The notes beneath the pieces were generated by a model. It did not search any database. It saw only the letters and a list, made by a program, of their open reading frames with translations, and had not been told where the DNA came from. DNA of 64,000 nt from Theropithecus gelada (taxonomy: Eukaryota; Chordata; Mammalia; Primates; Cercopithecidae), in the NCBI RefSeq assembly GCF_003255815.1, contig NC_037682.1:17010965-17074964 (forward strand), in the 5' to 3' direction. How positions within the stretch are numbered: position 1 is the first letter of the stretch; the number at the start of each line of letters is the position of its first letter. Shown here in pieces: positions 35,120 through 46,779 of this stretch. Position numbers and translations under genes: made by a program.

Positions 35120-36052
35120 ATGGACTGGGAAAATTGCTCCTCATTAACTGATTTTTTTCTCCTGGGAATTACCAATAACCCAGAGATGAAAGTGACCCTA
35201 TTTACTGTATTCTTGGCTGTTTATATCATTAATTTATCAGCAAATCTTGGAATGATAGTTTTAATCAGAATGGATTACCAACTTCACACACCAATGTACT
35301 TCTTCCTCAGTCATCTGTCTTTCTGTGATCTCTGCTATTCTACTGCAATTGGGCCCAAGATGCTGGTAGATCTACTTTCCAAGAACAAGTCAATTCCCTT
35401 CTATGGCTGTGCTCTGCAATTCTTGGTCTTCTGTATCTTTGCAGATTCTGAGTGTCTACTGCTGGCAGTGATGGCCTTTGATCGGTACAAGGCCATCAGC
35501 AATCCCCTGCACTATACAGTCAGCATGTCTAGCAGAGTGTGCTATCTACTATTGACTGGGGTTTATCTGGTGGGAATAGCAGATGCTTTGATACATACAA
35601 CATTGGCATTCCACCTATGCTTCTGTGGGTCTAATGAGATTAATCATTTCTTCTGTGATATCCCTCCTCTCTTATTACTCTCTTGCTCAGATACACATGT
35701 CAATGAGTTAGTGTTATTCACTGTCTTTGGTTTTATTGAACTGAGTACCATTTCAGGAGTTCTCATTTCTTATTGTTATATCATCCTATCAGTCTTGGAG
35801 ATCCACTCTGCTGAGGGGAGGTTCAAAGCTTTCTCTACATGCACTTCCCACTTATTTGCGGTTGCAATTTTCCAGGGAACTCTGCTCTTTATGTATTTCC
35901 GGCCAAGTTCTTCCTATTCTCTAGATCAAGATAAAATGACCTCATTGTTTTACACCCTTGTGGTTCCCACGTTGAACCCCCTGATTTATAGCCTGCGGAA
36001 CAAGGATGTGAAAGAGGCCCTGAAAAAACTGAAAAATAAAATTTTATTTTAA
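35120..36052 (+). CDS. OR5W2: Olfactory receptor OR5W2, intact
   Basis: Class II olfactory GPCR, 310 residues, matching human OR5W2 from memory in length and nearly all of its sequence. The open frame extends 47 codons upstream, but family alignment and the splice acceptor ending at 35029 place the start at 35120 (MDWENCSSLT). Signatures: N-glycosylation site N5-C-S, LHTPMYFFL at 55-63, C97, loop cysteines C169, C179 and C189, KAFSTCTSH at 236-244, PTLNPLIYSLRN at 283-294. Unusual residues: TM1 has AN (41-42) instead of GN, and the TM3/IL2 motif reads MAFDRYKAIS (118-127) instead of MAYDRYVAIC. No stops or frameshifts. It lies between duplication copies B and C. Confidence 0.95.
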   Translation: MDWENCSSLTDFFLLGITNNPEMKVTLFTVFLAVYIINLSANLGMIVLIRMDYQLHTPMYFFLSHLSFCDLCYSTAIGPKMLVDLLSKNKSIPFYGCALQFLVFCIFADSECLLLAVMAFDRYKAISNPLHYTVSMSSRVCYLLLTGVYLVGIADALIHTTLAFHLCFCGSNEINHFFCDIPPLLLLSCSDTHVNELVLFTVFGFIELSTISGVLISYCYIILSVLEIHSAEGRFKAFSTCTSHLFAVAIFQGTLLFMYFRPSSSYSLDQDKMTSLFYTLVVPTLNPLIYSLRNKDVKEALKKLKNKILF

Positions 36053-36339
36053 GGAAATACTAAAAATACATGTTTATACACACAAAAATGCATATTCATA
36101 TTGGTGTTTTCTTCAAATTATGTATTATAATATAAAGTTGTCTCAAATACTCTAATTTAATATAATACATATTTTACTAAGCCACAATCTAGCAATTCTT
36201 TGGAATTTTCTAAATATGCTATTTTTTAATGTGTTTTCAATTTAGATAAAGTAATCTCTATATTTGAAAAATGTTCCAGTCTTTGAGTTAGTGGGGCAAA
36301 TTTTTATTTGTTTAATATATATTTCAGGCAGTAAATTTT

Positions 36340-36629
36340 CTTTTTTTCTTTTTTTTTTCTTTGAGATGGAATCTCACCCTGTCGCCCAGACTAAAGTGCA
36401 GTGGTGCAATCTCGGCTCACTGCAACCTCCGCCTCCCTGGTTCAAGTGATTCTTGTGCCTCAACCTCTTGAGTGGTTGGGATTACAGGTGCCTGCCTCCC
36501 GGCCTGGCTAATTTTTCTATTTTCAGTAGAGATGGGGTTTCACCATTTTGACCAGTCTGGTCTCGAAATCTTGACCTCAGGTGATCTACCCATCTTGGTC
36601 CCACAAAGTGCTGGGATTATAGGAGTGAT
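36340..36629 (-). mobile_element. Alu, antisense, slightly 5'-truncated
   Basis: A T-rich start, then the 'ctttgagatggaatctcacc' segment, ending at 'ggattataggagtgat', so roughly 20 bases of the Alu 5' end are missing. The direct repeat 'aggcagtaa' at 36326-36334 and 36630-36638 shows the truncation happened at insertion. It lies about 290 bases after OR5W2. Confidence 0.93.
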
Positions 36630-37435
36630 AGGCAGTAATTCTTCTAAGAGTTATTGAGTGTTTAGTATATGCCTTTCACACTGCTACGTACTTTGCATTT
36701 CATGCTGAATCCACTACTTTCTGTACTAGTGAGTCATAAAATGTAGTGAAAACTGGAAACAGTAATTAAACTAACAAATAATTCATAATAAACTATAAAA
36801 TGACATGAAGTCAAAAGCCACAGTACTCTAAGCATAAACAAAATGTCTAACTAGAATGTAGAGAAGAAAAGATTATTTGAAATGGGGACATTTGGTTTTA
36901 GATCTAAAAATGAGTAGAGATACAATGGGTATGCGGAGAGAAGAAAGGATTCTAGATGGAGAGCCTGAAAATTAGACATCCTGAGGTAGACAGGGCAATG
37001 CCTTTTTAGAGTAAAGGAAGTCCAACATGTAATAATTGAAGGATAAAGTGATACGTCCAGTAAAATCTAGTTAAGCTGATATTCTTAATTCATTCATTTC
37101 CACTCTACTTCTCTTCCCTTCTTCCTATTTCTAGCCCTGTTTAAATGTCCCTCTTGTGGTTCATAAATAATACTCTCTCAAAGGTACTATTCTATCTATC
37201 AGTCTGTTAATTGAACGAACGCCTCCAGTATGACACTGCGAGCATTCTTTGCTCAAAGACTGCATATGTTATGCCTGTCATCCCAACCAAAGCATCTGCA
37301 TGGTTTCTGGGTCACCAAATGGGAAAATAAATCAGTAATAAAAATCAATACACGGTATAACATTTTTGAATGTTTGTGAGATATCAAAATCTAGTTAACT
37401 GAGGGTATAATGTGTGCTTTGAATAAATATTTTAT

Positions 37436-37690
37436 AGGTTTTAAAAACCTTTTAAGTTCAGGGGTACAAGTGCAGGTTTGTTACATAGGTAAACTTGTGT
37501 CATGGGGGTGTGCTGTACAGACTATTTCCTAACCCAGGAATGTGGCCACATATTTGCAAAATCATACAAAACCCAGGTAAAAAGCTTAGTACCCATTAGT
37601 TATTTTTTCCTAATCCTCTCCTGTCTCCCACCCTCCACCCTTCAAAAGGCCCCAGTGTGTGTAGTCCTCCTCTATGTGTCCATATTTTCT
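37436..37690 (-). mobile_element. L1 3' end (L1PB-like), antisense
   Basis: Complement of an older L1 3' UTR: 'cttttaagttcaggggtaca', 'caggtttgttacataggtaa' and 'ccaccctccacccttcaaaa'. Inserted within copy C. Confidence 0.8.
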
Positions 37691-39326
37691 TATCACTAAG
37701 CTCTAAGTAAATGAAATGGTTATGGATACTAAGGTGATAAGTCTACAAAACATGCATATTAATTACATAGGAAGTTACAGGCATTCACGTGGGTGCTTTC
37801 TTCATATTCACCTACCTTCATTCAGCTCTGTTCCAATGTATAATGCTAAAACCCTACGAGAAACTTGTTGAGAAAACATTGCTAAGGCCACATGTTTGCA
37901 AAACCATACAAAACTCAATGACACTTTTATTTAGCCTTTATGATTGTGTAATGTCAAAGACATTGAATGTCTTAGGTTTTCTTGCTGTCCTTGTAAAACA
38001 TGTCCTTCTGTGAAAAAATACCAGACTGTAAGTAAAGCCCAAAAGGCACCTCTGCTTTGCAAGGTTTCATTTGTGGGACACTGTGACAGGTTATGGATAA
38101 GTATGGTGATGGAAAAAAAAAAAAAACTACGTGGAATATTTCATTTTGGAAAACAGGTTTGGAGGGTTTCCACTTGTGACATGTTTTCTCAATTTACTCA
38201 TATTCTTCTGTTAATCTGTTTTATGAGCATCAGGAGGGTAGAAAACACCCTTTGAAATATTATTAAGTCCAGACCGATTGGAAGGTCAGTGAATTGCTGC
38301 ATAGATATAAATATGCCATCTCCCTTCCATGTAACATATGACAGTTATGTCATGAAAAGGTTGATTTGATCTGCCTATTGGCTACTTTAATCATATATAA
38401 TGAGTGTTGTCTAAAGAGAAGGAAATTTCAACCCCAACAAAGGCAGGGTATCAAGCTCAATAAATGTATGTTTAAAAATGGAAGAAACTAAATTAATTGT
38501 AACCTTTATTTATCTGAATTTATACAATTAAAGGTTGAGAAATCACTTATTAGAAATATTGCTTAGAATATTCATGACTTGAATAAAGATTTGGGCCAGA
38601 TAGCCTGATCTAACCCTTCCATCTTGGGACTCTACAGAAATATGTAAAACATTTATCACAAGGCTTTGATCCTTTCTAGCCTGTCCACCTCAATTTCCAC
38701 CATTTCCTTCTACTCTCTGTCTCTCTAAATCACTCTAAATCAGTCACCAATGACTGATGAAAAATAGTATTGTCCAAGTTTGATATTACCAATGGCTTTG
38801 TGTAGTGCGTTGAGATGGTAGGAATATTTCTGTATCATGAATCTTTTCCTTCAGCCTTGGCACTGAAATACCTAAACATAATAATGACGTACGATGGTAG
38901 GTTTGGATATACATGTAATACAATGAACAGACAGATACCTAATGGTGATCAGTTGTATAACTACACTTGTTAAAATAGAGCAGTAATAACGCTCAATGAG
39001 GCAGAATGTGGGAGGTCCTGTGTTGAAACCAGAGGCAGTGACTTTTAACTTTCCTGAGTATCTCTCTCTAGAAACATGTTATGAACTAGGCACCCAATGC
39101 AACTTTAAATTACCATGGTATTTAACAAGACTCTTCTTCTCTAGAAATGAGTCCCGTCTCATCACCCCCCATAATAAAAAGCCTCATGCTAGTTTATTTA
39201 TAAGACACTTTTCAGTTGTCACATTTTTTTCTATATATCTATGAGTCTACTGACACGTAAACCTATTCCCACTATTGGATACACAGTATTTTAAAACAAA
39301 TACAAAAATGATGAGTGGCTTGATTT

Positions 39327-39405
39327 TTTTTTGTTTTTTTTTTTTAGATGAAGATGAAGTCTCACTGTCTCCTAGGCTGGAGGGCAGTGGTGCAATCTTG
39401 CTTGT
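39327..39405 (-). mobile_element. Alu 3' fragment, antisense
   Basis: A T-rich run followed by 'gaagtctcactgtctcctag' and 'gcagtggtgcaatcttg', then no further Alu. Confidence 0.7.
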
Positions 39406-40564
39406 TTCCAGCAATTTTGCAATGCAATGACCTACCACATCACTTTCTATTGTCACCAATATTAATAATCACCAAGTGCCTAGTTGATATAAACAAGATA
39501 AATTACTCCCCATATAGCAAAACTTATTTCTTCCTTCTATCTTCAATCACTGCTGGGATCCTCCTGCCCTGCTTGAGAAGTGACATGAGTGATCTTTGAG
39601 AGTCTATGGGACCCTAATTTGGTGAATTTTCAGATATCACTTTAACATAAACACATTACAATATTCTGTAAGAGTATTTAAGAAAATTATCTTTTAAGAC
39701 AGATCTGTTTTATCGCACGTTACTAAAAAATCTATTATGTGCAGTTTCTATGGATACAATCAAACAGTGTCTATAAAACTGTAATTTTACTTAACAGCTC
39801 TGGGTCTCAGGTGCTACATCATATAATGAGATTGTACGAGACAACTCAGTACATACGTGACAATATATGAAACATACGATAATATGTGATGATAATTAGA
39901 TAATTATAAAACACTTGACTTGGCAAGGCGGCAAAAATTGACTTTAAGATCAAATCTTTTATATTTACAGGCCATTTTTAAAAACATATTTCAGTGTAAC
40001 GCTGGGATATGATAAATTATGTGTGCATAATTTTAGTCATAGCAGACTTCTTGTGATATGAAGAATTGTATGTAAATGAAATGGCCATTAATAGAGGATT
40101 GGTCAAATAAATTAATGTACATAAATAGAAGTGAATGCATTGTCCTCTAATCATATTGCTTATTTATATATAAAATGTGTTATTCTAACATCATTTTTGT
40201 TTAAAAAGCAGAAATCCAATACCATAGACAACAGAACCTGCTTATCATTATGCAATGTGATTATGCCTACTTTTGCTTTTTTTACTAATATCTTTATTTT
40301 TCAGTGTATTGCAGGAGTGTTGTTTGTACGTTTGTGTGTTTGAGGGGGGTATTTGTTTTTATAATGTGCAATTAAAAGAAAATGCCTGTGTAGAGATTAA
40401 TGAACTGGAAATGATCAATACTGGTTGACTAGAGTCATTTCACTATTGCTTTTTAAATATAATATTGACCATAAGCTACATAGAAACAAAAGGAATACTT
40501 TAAATGGTCTGTATTTTTTTTTTTTTCTCAATCATTACCCTACCTATATAAAAGACCAATTGTT
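39406..40564. other. Intergenic sequence within copy C
   Basis: About 39770-39880 may be a MIR remnant. No gene seen. Confidence 0.4.
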
Positions 40565-40574
40565 AAACCACATT

Positions 40575-40868
40575 TTTTTTTTTTTTCTTGAGATGGAGTC
40601 TCGCTCTGTCGCCCAGGCTGGAGTGCAGTGGCACAATCTCGGCTCACTGCAAGCTCTGCCTCCCGGGTTCACGCCATTCTCCTGCCTCAGCCTCCCAAGT
40701 AGCTGGGACTACAGGTGCCCCACCATGCCCAGCTAATTTTTTGTATTTTTAGTAGAGATGGGGTTTCACCGTGTTAGCCAGGATGGTCTTGATCTCCTGA
40801 CCTCGTGATCCGCCCACCTCGGCCTCCCAAAGTGCTGGGATAACAGGTGTGAGTCACTGCCCCTAGCC
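40575..40868 (-). mobile_element. Alu (AluY-like), antisense, with target duplication
   Basis: T run then 'cttgagatggagtctcgctc', full length to the complement of the Alu 5' end. The direct repeat 'aaaccacatt' is at 40565-40574 and 40869-40878. Confidence 0.96.
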
Positions 40869-41176
40869 AAACCACATTCTATTTGTCACTTATTCCTGTG
40901 AGAGGAAGTGTCCAATACCCACGAGTCATACACAGAGCTACTTATACAGTCCAGGTAGGTCAGGAGACAATACTGAACCCTTGTGCAGAGGGGGCTGCCT
41001 CCAGTAAAGAAATCAGAGCTTACGGATCAGGTACTAATTTTTTTGTTATTTTTCTGGTTTACTTTTTATATTTCTTTAGTTCTTTCATTATTTTCCAATA
41101 AAAGTATCATATAAAACTAAATGAGACTGTAAAACAATGTGAATACTTATTTTAATCACTTTAAGTATTATTTCAA

Positions 41177-41206
41177 ATATATATATATACACACACACAC
41201 ACACAG
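41177..41206. repeat. (TA)n(CA)n microsatellite
   Basis: Short AT run continuing into an AC run. Confidence 0.9.
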
Positions 41207-41825
41207 CTGGCAAGGAATGGGATAAAATGCTAGCGTTGGCTACAGAGATGTTCAGACATTATTAGCATTTCAGTATCTTTTCTGTACATTTATATATATT
41301 TAAATGTTATATTGTAAAGAAAATCATTATTTTTAAAGATGTGTCTACAAGGGCAGCTTTTTAAATAAATTTAGACTGAAATATTAGAGACCTGCATGTT
41401 GATCACTAGACCATTATTCAGATGTCATCCTTTTTCTGTTTTTCATCTACCTCCAAGTCTACTTTTATTCTATCTCACCGAACAGACAGAGACATGTATG
41501 ATATTATACAAGCTATAATTTGTTTAGGTGAAATGTTACAATGGGACCAATCATTAAATTGGCCCCCCAAAGACAGCCAATTATTTTTAAGTCTAGCAGG
41601 TTTCAGAAGTATAGAAGAGAGGAGTCAAAGAAAACAAACAAAAATTTGTTACAACTTCTTGGTAATTGGGGTGGGGAACATAGCTCAGAAATGAATTTGT
41701 CTGAGGTTAGGAGACTGTGGACATATGAATATTTATTCTTGCACGTCTGATCTATTGGTGAATGGATAATGTGGATTCTACTTGATCAGGGAAGAGGGAC
41801 CCATATGGTAAACCATAGTCTCTTT

Positions 41826-42120
41826 TTTTTTTTTTTTTGAGACGGAGTCTCACTGTGTTGCCCAGGCTGGAGTGTAGTGGCCGGATCTCAGCTCACTGCA
41901 AGCTCGGCCTCCCGGGTTTACGCCATTCTCCTGCCTCAGCCTCCCGAGTAGCTGAGACTACAGACACCCGCCACCTCGCCTGGCTAGCTTTTCATATTTT
42001 TTAGTAGAGACGGGGTTTCACTGTGTTAGCCAGGATGGTCTCGATCTCCTGACCTCGTGATCCGCCCGTCTCGGCCTCCCAAAGTGCTGGGATTACAGGC
42101 TTGAGCCACCGCACCCGGCC
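41826..42120 (-). mobile_element. AluYR-like young Alu, antisense
   Basis: Read on the minus strand it has the same 'ggctcaagcc' and 'gatccggcc' type variants as the Alu at 32700. A perfect 12-base target duplication 'catagtctcttt' is at 41814-41825 and 42121-42132. Inserted at the end of copy C, 0.85 kb upstream of the receptor at 42971. Confidence 0.95.
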
Positions 42121-42929
42121 CATAGTCTCTTTCTTACACCTCTGTCATCAGTGCTACAGCAGGCCTGCAGTTAGTTTCAAAGTGTTCTTTATAATCTCCT
42201 CTGAGCAACAGCAACTTTCAGAGGAGAACATAGTTAGCTCTGTCTGTCAACTCTAGCTTACTGATCATGGAGACCCTTCTACTCACTTCTCATGCAACCG
42301 TCACCCTTCCTACTCCAGTGGTTTGTGAACTACAGACTGTCTCCATCGCAGTGACAATAGGATGCAGGTTTGGTTATTAACACTGGGTAGGACCTGGGGG
42401 GTTATTGGGAAAGTGGAGGAATGTTATATGTAAGAACCTGTCATTGCTCTGCCTACTCCGCATTTTTGGATGATGACAGAAACATACGGGATACACTCAT
42501 TACCTGCACCTATCACTTAACTTTGCTTGTCTGTTACGAGATATCACAACATTTCTACAAAACTAACAGCAAAAGCAACAACAATAATCTTGTCATTAGA
42601 TGTGAGTTATCTGGTTGAACTAATTACAGGAACTATCACCTTGAACTCTGAGGACATCAATTTCCTAGTCTGTAAAAGAGAAGTAGCAAAAATCACCATG
42701 AATAAATAACACATAGGTTTTCATGAAATTAACATGATTTAATTTAAATGAAAGTGTACTACAGCCTCTGTACAGTGCCATACAAATGTAAGAGATATTA
42801 CCGTGATCATTTTGTTGATTTTCATTAAATTGGATATTTTCTAGTAGATTGTTTATATCTTTATTTTTAATTACTGAAAAAAGACCATCAGTTTGACTAT
42901 TAATATAGTAAGATAATGTTAACCCTTCA

Positions 42930-42954
42930 CTTCCGTTTTCTTCTTTCAAACCAG
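42930..42954 (+). other. Candidate 3' splice site of the receptor exon at 42971
   Basis: A pyrimidine tract 'ttccgttttcttctttc' ends in 'aaaccag' 16 bases before the ATG. Confidence 0.5.
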
Positions 42955-42970
42955 GGGTTTCCAGCTCTCA

Positions 42971-43912
42971 ATGATGACCCTTAAGAACTGCACTGTGTTT
43001 ACTGACTTTGTATTCTTAGGACTTTCAGGTACACAGGGTACGCAGCAGGGGCTCTTCATGCTTTTCTTCCTAATTTATGGCATAACTGTGATTGCCAATC
43101 TAGGGATGATCTTTTTGATCAAGATGGATCTCAGACTTCACACACCCATGTACTATTTCCTGAGCAATTTATCGTTCTGTGATGTCTGCTACTCTTCCAC
43201 TGTCTCTCCCAAGATGCTGGCTGATTTCTTATCGGACCAAAAGTGGATTCCATATAATTTATGTGCCGTTCAGATGTATTTATTTGGAGTCTTTGCAGAT
43301 GTGGAATGTCTCATGTTGGCTGTCATGGCCTATGATCGTTATGTTGCCATCTGCAATCCACTTCTTTATACGATCACTATGTGCAGGAGTATCTGCACCC
43401 AGCTAGTGGCTCTTGCCTACGTTGTAGGTTTGGTGGATTCTGCAATCCACACCTGCTGTACATTCAGATTGTCATTCTGCAATTCTAATGTTATCAATCA
43501 CTTTTTCTGTGACATCCCACCCTTGCTAGCCCTCTCCTACTCGGACACATTCATTAATGAGATAGTGATGTTCACATTCATCGGCTGTATTGTGGGGTGC
43601 AGCATTGTCACTGTCTTCCTCTCCTACAGCTACATCATAATTACCATCCTTAAAATGAGCTCACCTGAGGGCAGACAGAAAGCCTTTTCTACCTGCACCT
43701 CCCACTTGATGGCTGTGGCTGTATTTCATGGCACACTCCTGTTCATGTATTTCCGACCCAGTTCAAGTTACTCAATGGAAACAGACAAAATGGCCTCTGT
43801 TTTCTACACAGTTGTCATACCTATGTTAAATCCTCTGATCTACAGCTTAAGGAATAGGGATGTGAAAGGTGCTCTGAAAAAAGCAATGAGCACTAAATTA
43901 TGTTCTGTATGA
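42971..43912 (+). CDS. Olfactory receptor, family 5 (OR5W-like), intact
   Basis: Class II olfactory GPCR of 313 residues. Signatures: N-glycosylation site N6-C-T, TM1 AN at 42-43 (as in OR5W2), LHTPMYYFL at 56-64, C98, MAYDRYVAIC at 119-128, C170 and C180, KAFSTCTSH at 237-245, PMLNPLIYSLRN at 284-295. The third loop-2 cysteine, found in the four other receptors here, is Tyr190 (TAC at 43538-43540). Its nearest relative in the window is OR5W2 (roughly 55-60% identical by eye), and its upstream flank is duplication copy C, so it probably arose by duplication with OR5W2. I know no intact human gene that matches; a human pseudogene such as OR5W1P is a plausible ortholog (inference). A second ATG at 42974 is an equally good start. 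Confidence 0.92.
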   Translation: MMTLKNCTVFTDFVFLGLSGTQGTQQGLFMLFFLIYGITVIANLGMIFLIKMDLRLHTPMYYFLSNLSFCDVCYSSTVSPKMLADFLSDQKWIPYNLCAVQMYLFGVFADVECLMLAVMAYDRYVAICNPLLYTITMCRSICTQLVALAYVVGLVDSAIHTCCTFRLSFCNSNVINHFFCDIPPLLALSYSDTFINEIVMFTFIGCIVGCSIVTVFLSYSYIIITILKMSSPEGRQKAFSTCTSHLMAVAVFHGTLLFMYFRPSSSYSMETDKMASVFYTVVIPMLNPLIYSLRNRDVKGALKKAMSTKLCSV

Positions 43913-45786
43913 AACTGTAATTTCCATTCAAAAATAATAAGTTCATGTATTAAAGTTCATGTATTTTGGCATAGGTTTCTGTAGTCTCACCCAAGCAGCC
44001 TTCAAGGTATTTTTAATTTCTTACCATTGTGCTTAAATTGTGTGTAGAGGGGGCGGGAATTATTGGTCTTAGTCTTCCTTCTAAACCAATGAGGAGTAGA
44101 AATAGACTCCTTTTGTTGTTTTGCAGAGAAGGTCCTTTCGTATTTCCCCACTCTGTTCGTGACTATGCCCCAGTGAACTGTTGTGGGTTATAGTGAACCC
44201 TCTTCCCGCACCAATTCAACAGACCCTCCCTAAATTTCCAATTCCATAAAAAATGTGCTGAATAAATACAGTGGCTCATTCAAAGGGACTTTTAGAGAAT
44301 CAAACTTAGTCTGGTTTGTGTCCTTCCTAGGTACAAGTATCACCCTGTAAATGTCTAGCATATACTTATAAGTAAATAAGTAGTAAACAAATAAATAAAA
44401 ATAAATAAGAAATCTCTCACCCTAGACATGAAATTCCATGAAGGTAATGTCCTTTCCTATCTTGTTCACCATGATTTCTACTTTGTTATTTTTAATGTTC
44501 GACTGCAGGATCCCATTTATAAACAGCTATTCAATAAACAATGTTCCTCACAAAATTTATGGAAAAAGGAGACTTTGTAAATTTACCAGAAAAAGAAGTC
44601 ACTTTCATTTCATTCTAGTATATTCACCTTGGATGAAATCCATCTATACCTCTTATCTTTTGGCCTAGGTTTGAAATAAGTTGTCAGAAACAGAGATCAT
44701 CTGATGTACTGAACAGTTTTTCTCAGATACTGTGTTCCTCATTATACCAGCAGACATCCCCAGGATCACCAAGCCCAGATTTTTATTACACCTCACAATC
44801 TCAGCACCAGGTTCTGGACTTTCCTCCTGCCCTGACTCTGGGGAACAGACATGCTGCTTTTGACAACCTACAGGACTGCACAACTGGAGTGATAGATCTG
44901 GACCTTCTCCAAAGGTCACTGGAAAAGCAGCCTCAATCTCCCTAGATGAGTTTATAGCATTATACTATGTTAATGGTACTATGTTTCATGGAAATGTATA
45001 CGTGCACATGTTTTAACTCACGTGAGCCATGTGAGTTAAAATTTCAAAACTGAAATGCCCAATTGATATAGGTTAAGTTGTAAAGTACGTTCAATGGAAA
45101 AAACCCACAAATGACAAGTCATATTTACATTAGTATATCATTTATAATAACTTACATTGCTTCTTTGCATATTTATGAAATAAACTAGAATCCTATTCTA
45201 AACAAAATATTAATAGTGGTAATCTCTAAGTGATTGGCTATTAGGTAATCCTACAATATGTTTCAATAATGTAATTAATGGCATATATTGGTCTCACTGA
45301 AATCATTTAGAAATTAACCAAGTTATGAAAAACAACACGATTTTTGATTCTAATGATTATTTGTTTTATTTTAAATTTTGTCGTGAAGGAAACACAAAGG
45401 CACACATCTCTGGTGCTAGGAGGACAAGGTAATGAATTATACAGGGTTTCATTTAGGCCTTCTTCCATATTGCATACATCATTTTAGTTATAAATTGCCC
45501 TGAGTTACATGCTTCAAAGCATCATAAGAGTGAAAGAATTAATTAAAAACATAAAACTTTTAGCAGAATATTTGTTTTGCATTACTAATTGAACAGAATT
45601 TTAAAACAAAAATATTTTACTGTCTCTGAAATGTTTCCTTTCCTCTGTAATTTTGAATAGCATATTGATTGATCATAGAATATATCACTTATCAGGACCT
45701 TTTCATCACTTTGGAAACCAAACTCAATGTACTTTTTAAAAAACAGATTAATTATATTCATGTCTATGAAAAACTAAACACACTTG
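43913..45786. other. 3' flank of the receptor at 42971, no gene
   Basis: Unique-looking AT-rich DNA. The moderately GC-rich stretch at 44690-44940 has an 84-codon open frame on the minus strand without family resemblance. No repeats recognised. Confidence 0.45.
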
Positions 45787-45922
45787 GGTCAGGCATGGTG
45801 ATCCATGGTGGCCCCCGGCGCTTTGGGAGGCTGGGGCAGGCAGATCCCTTGAGCTCAGGAGTTTGAAACTAGCCTGCGTAAAATAGTGAGAGCCTGTCTC
45901 CACAAATACAAAAAAAAAATTA
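45787..45922 (+). mobile_element. Alu monomer (FLAM-like)
   Basis: A single left-arm-type Alu unit: 'ggtcaggcatggtgatccat', 'gctttgggaggctggggcag' and an A9 tail, without a right arm. Confidence 0.75.
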
Positions 45923-46206
45923 GGCAACTAATGACTGAAGCAAGTGATTTAGTATCTATTAGCTATGGTCATTCCTAGCATTACTTTTGAATAATTAAAA
46001 TAGCTTATTCTTAAGATGTGACTGTCATAACTGTTTATGATAATAAATTAATTGATATATTAACATGCCCTCCAAACAGAACTTCTAGAAAAAGATAAGA
46101 GAATGAATTCAGGCCATTGAAAATTCCTCCTCAGTACTAATAGAATGAATTTAAAATATTGAAAGTTAGCACATTTAATCGACAGTGCCACACAAGAAAA
46201 ATAGTT

Positions 46207-46514
46207 GAGCCGGGTACAGTGGCTCATGCCTATAATCCCAGCACTTTGGGAGGCCGAGGCAGGCAGATCACTTGAGCTTGGGAGTTCAAGACCAGCCTGG
46301 GCAACATAGCAAAACCCCATCTCTACAAAAAAAATAAATAAAAAATTATCTGGGTGTGGTGGTGTGTGCCTGTGGCCCCAGCTACTCAGGAGGCTGAAGT
46401 GGGATGATTGCTTGAGCCTGGGAGGTCAAGGCTGCAGTGAGCTGAGATTGCATCACTGCATTACAGCTTGGGTGACACAGTGAGTACCTGTCTCAAAACA
46501 AAACAAAAACACCT
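46207..46514 (+). mobile_element. Alu, full-length older type, sense
   Basis: Dimeric Alu starting 'agccgggtacagtggctcat' and ending in 'caaaacaaaacaaaaac'. Confidence 0.95.
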
Positions 46515-46779
46515 AAAATACTCATTTTATATAAAATGGGCTTCACTGTCCATTTTTCACATATATATGTAAGACAAAAGGATACTCCTTATTTTTTTAC
46601 CTTTTCCATTAAAGACGCCAATTTAATTGTCTTCATGCATTACCAAGACTGTATGTAGTCTTGGTTTGATTTGTTGTTTGTTTTTATTGATTATTTTATT
46701 TCATTTTAAAAATTGATAAATATAGGAGAAAATTTAAGATAAGAATTTGTACTTCAAGTGTGGCTGACAAGGGTTCACA

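Larger units (their letters stand above)
36740..41760 (+). repeat. Duplication copy C
   Basis: Direct-order match to copy A in at least three blocks: 36745-37350, 37960-38900 and 41360-41720 (counterparts listed under copy A). It ends 1.2 kb before the receptor at 42971. Copy C lacks the MLT1 LTR found in copy A but has its own L1 and Alu insertions. Confidence 0.75.

Noticed and set aside
40425..40736. 103-codon frame on the plus strand
   Set aside because: Its second half is translated antisense Alu and its first half is AT-rich unique sequence without support.
44665..44919. Possible exon or degraded receptor in a moderately GC-rich stretch
   Set aside because: No OR motif or splice structure could be found in any frame.
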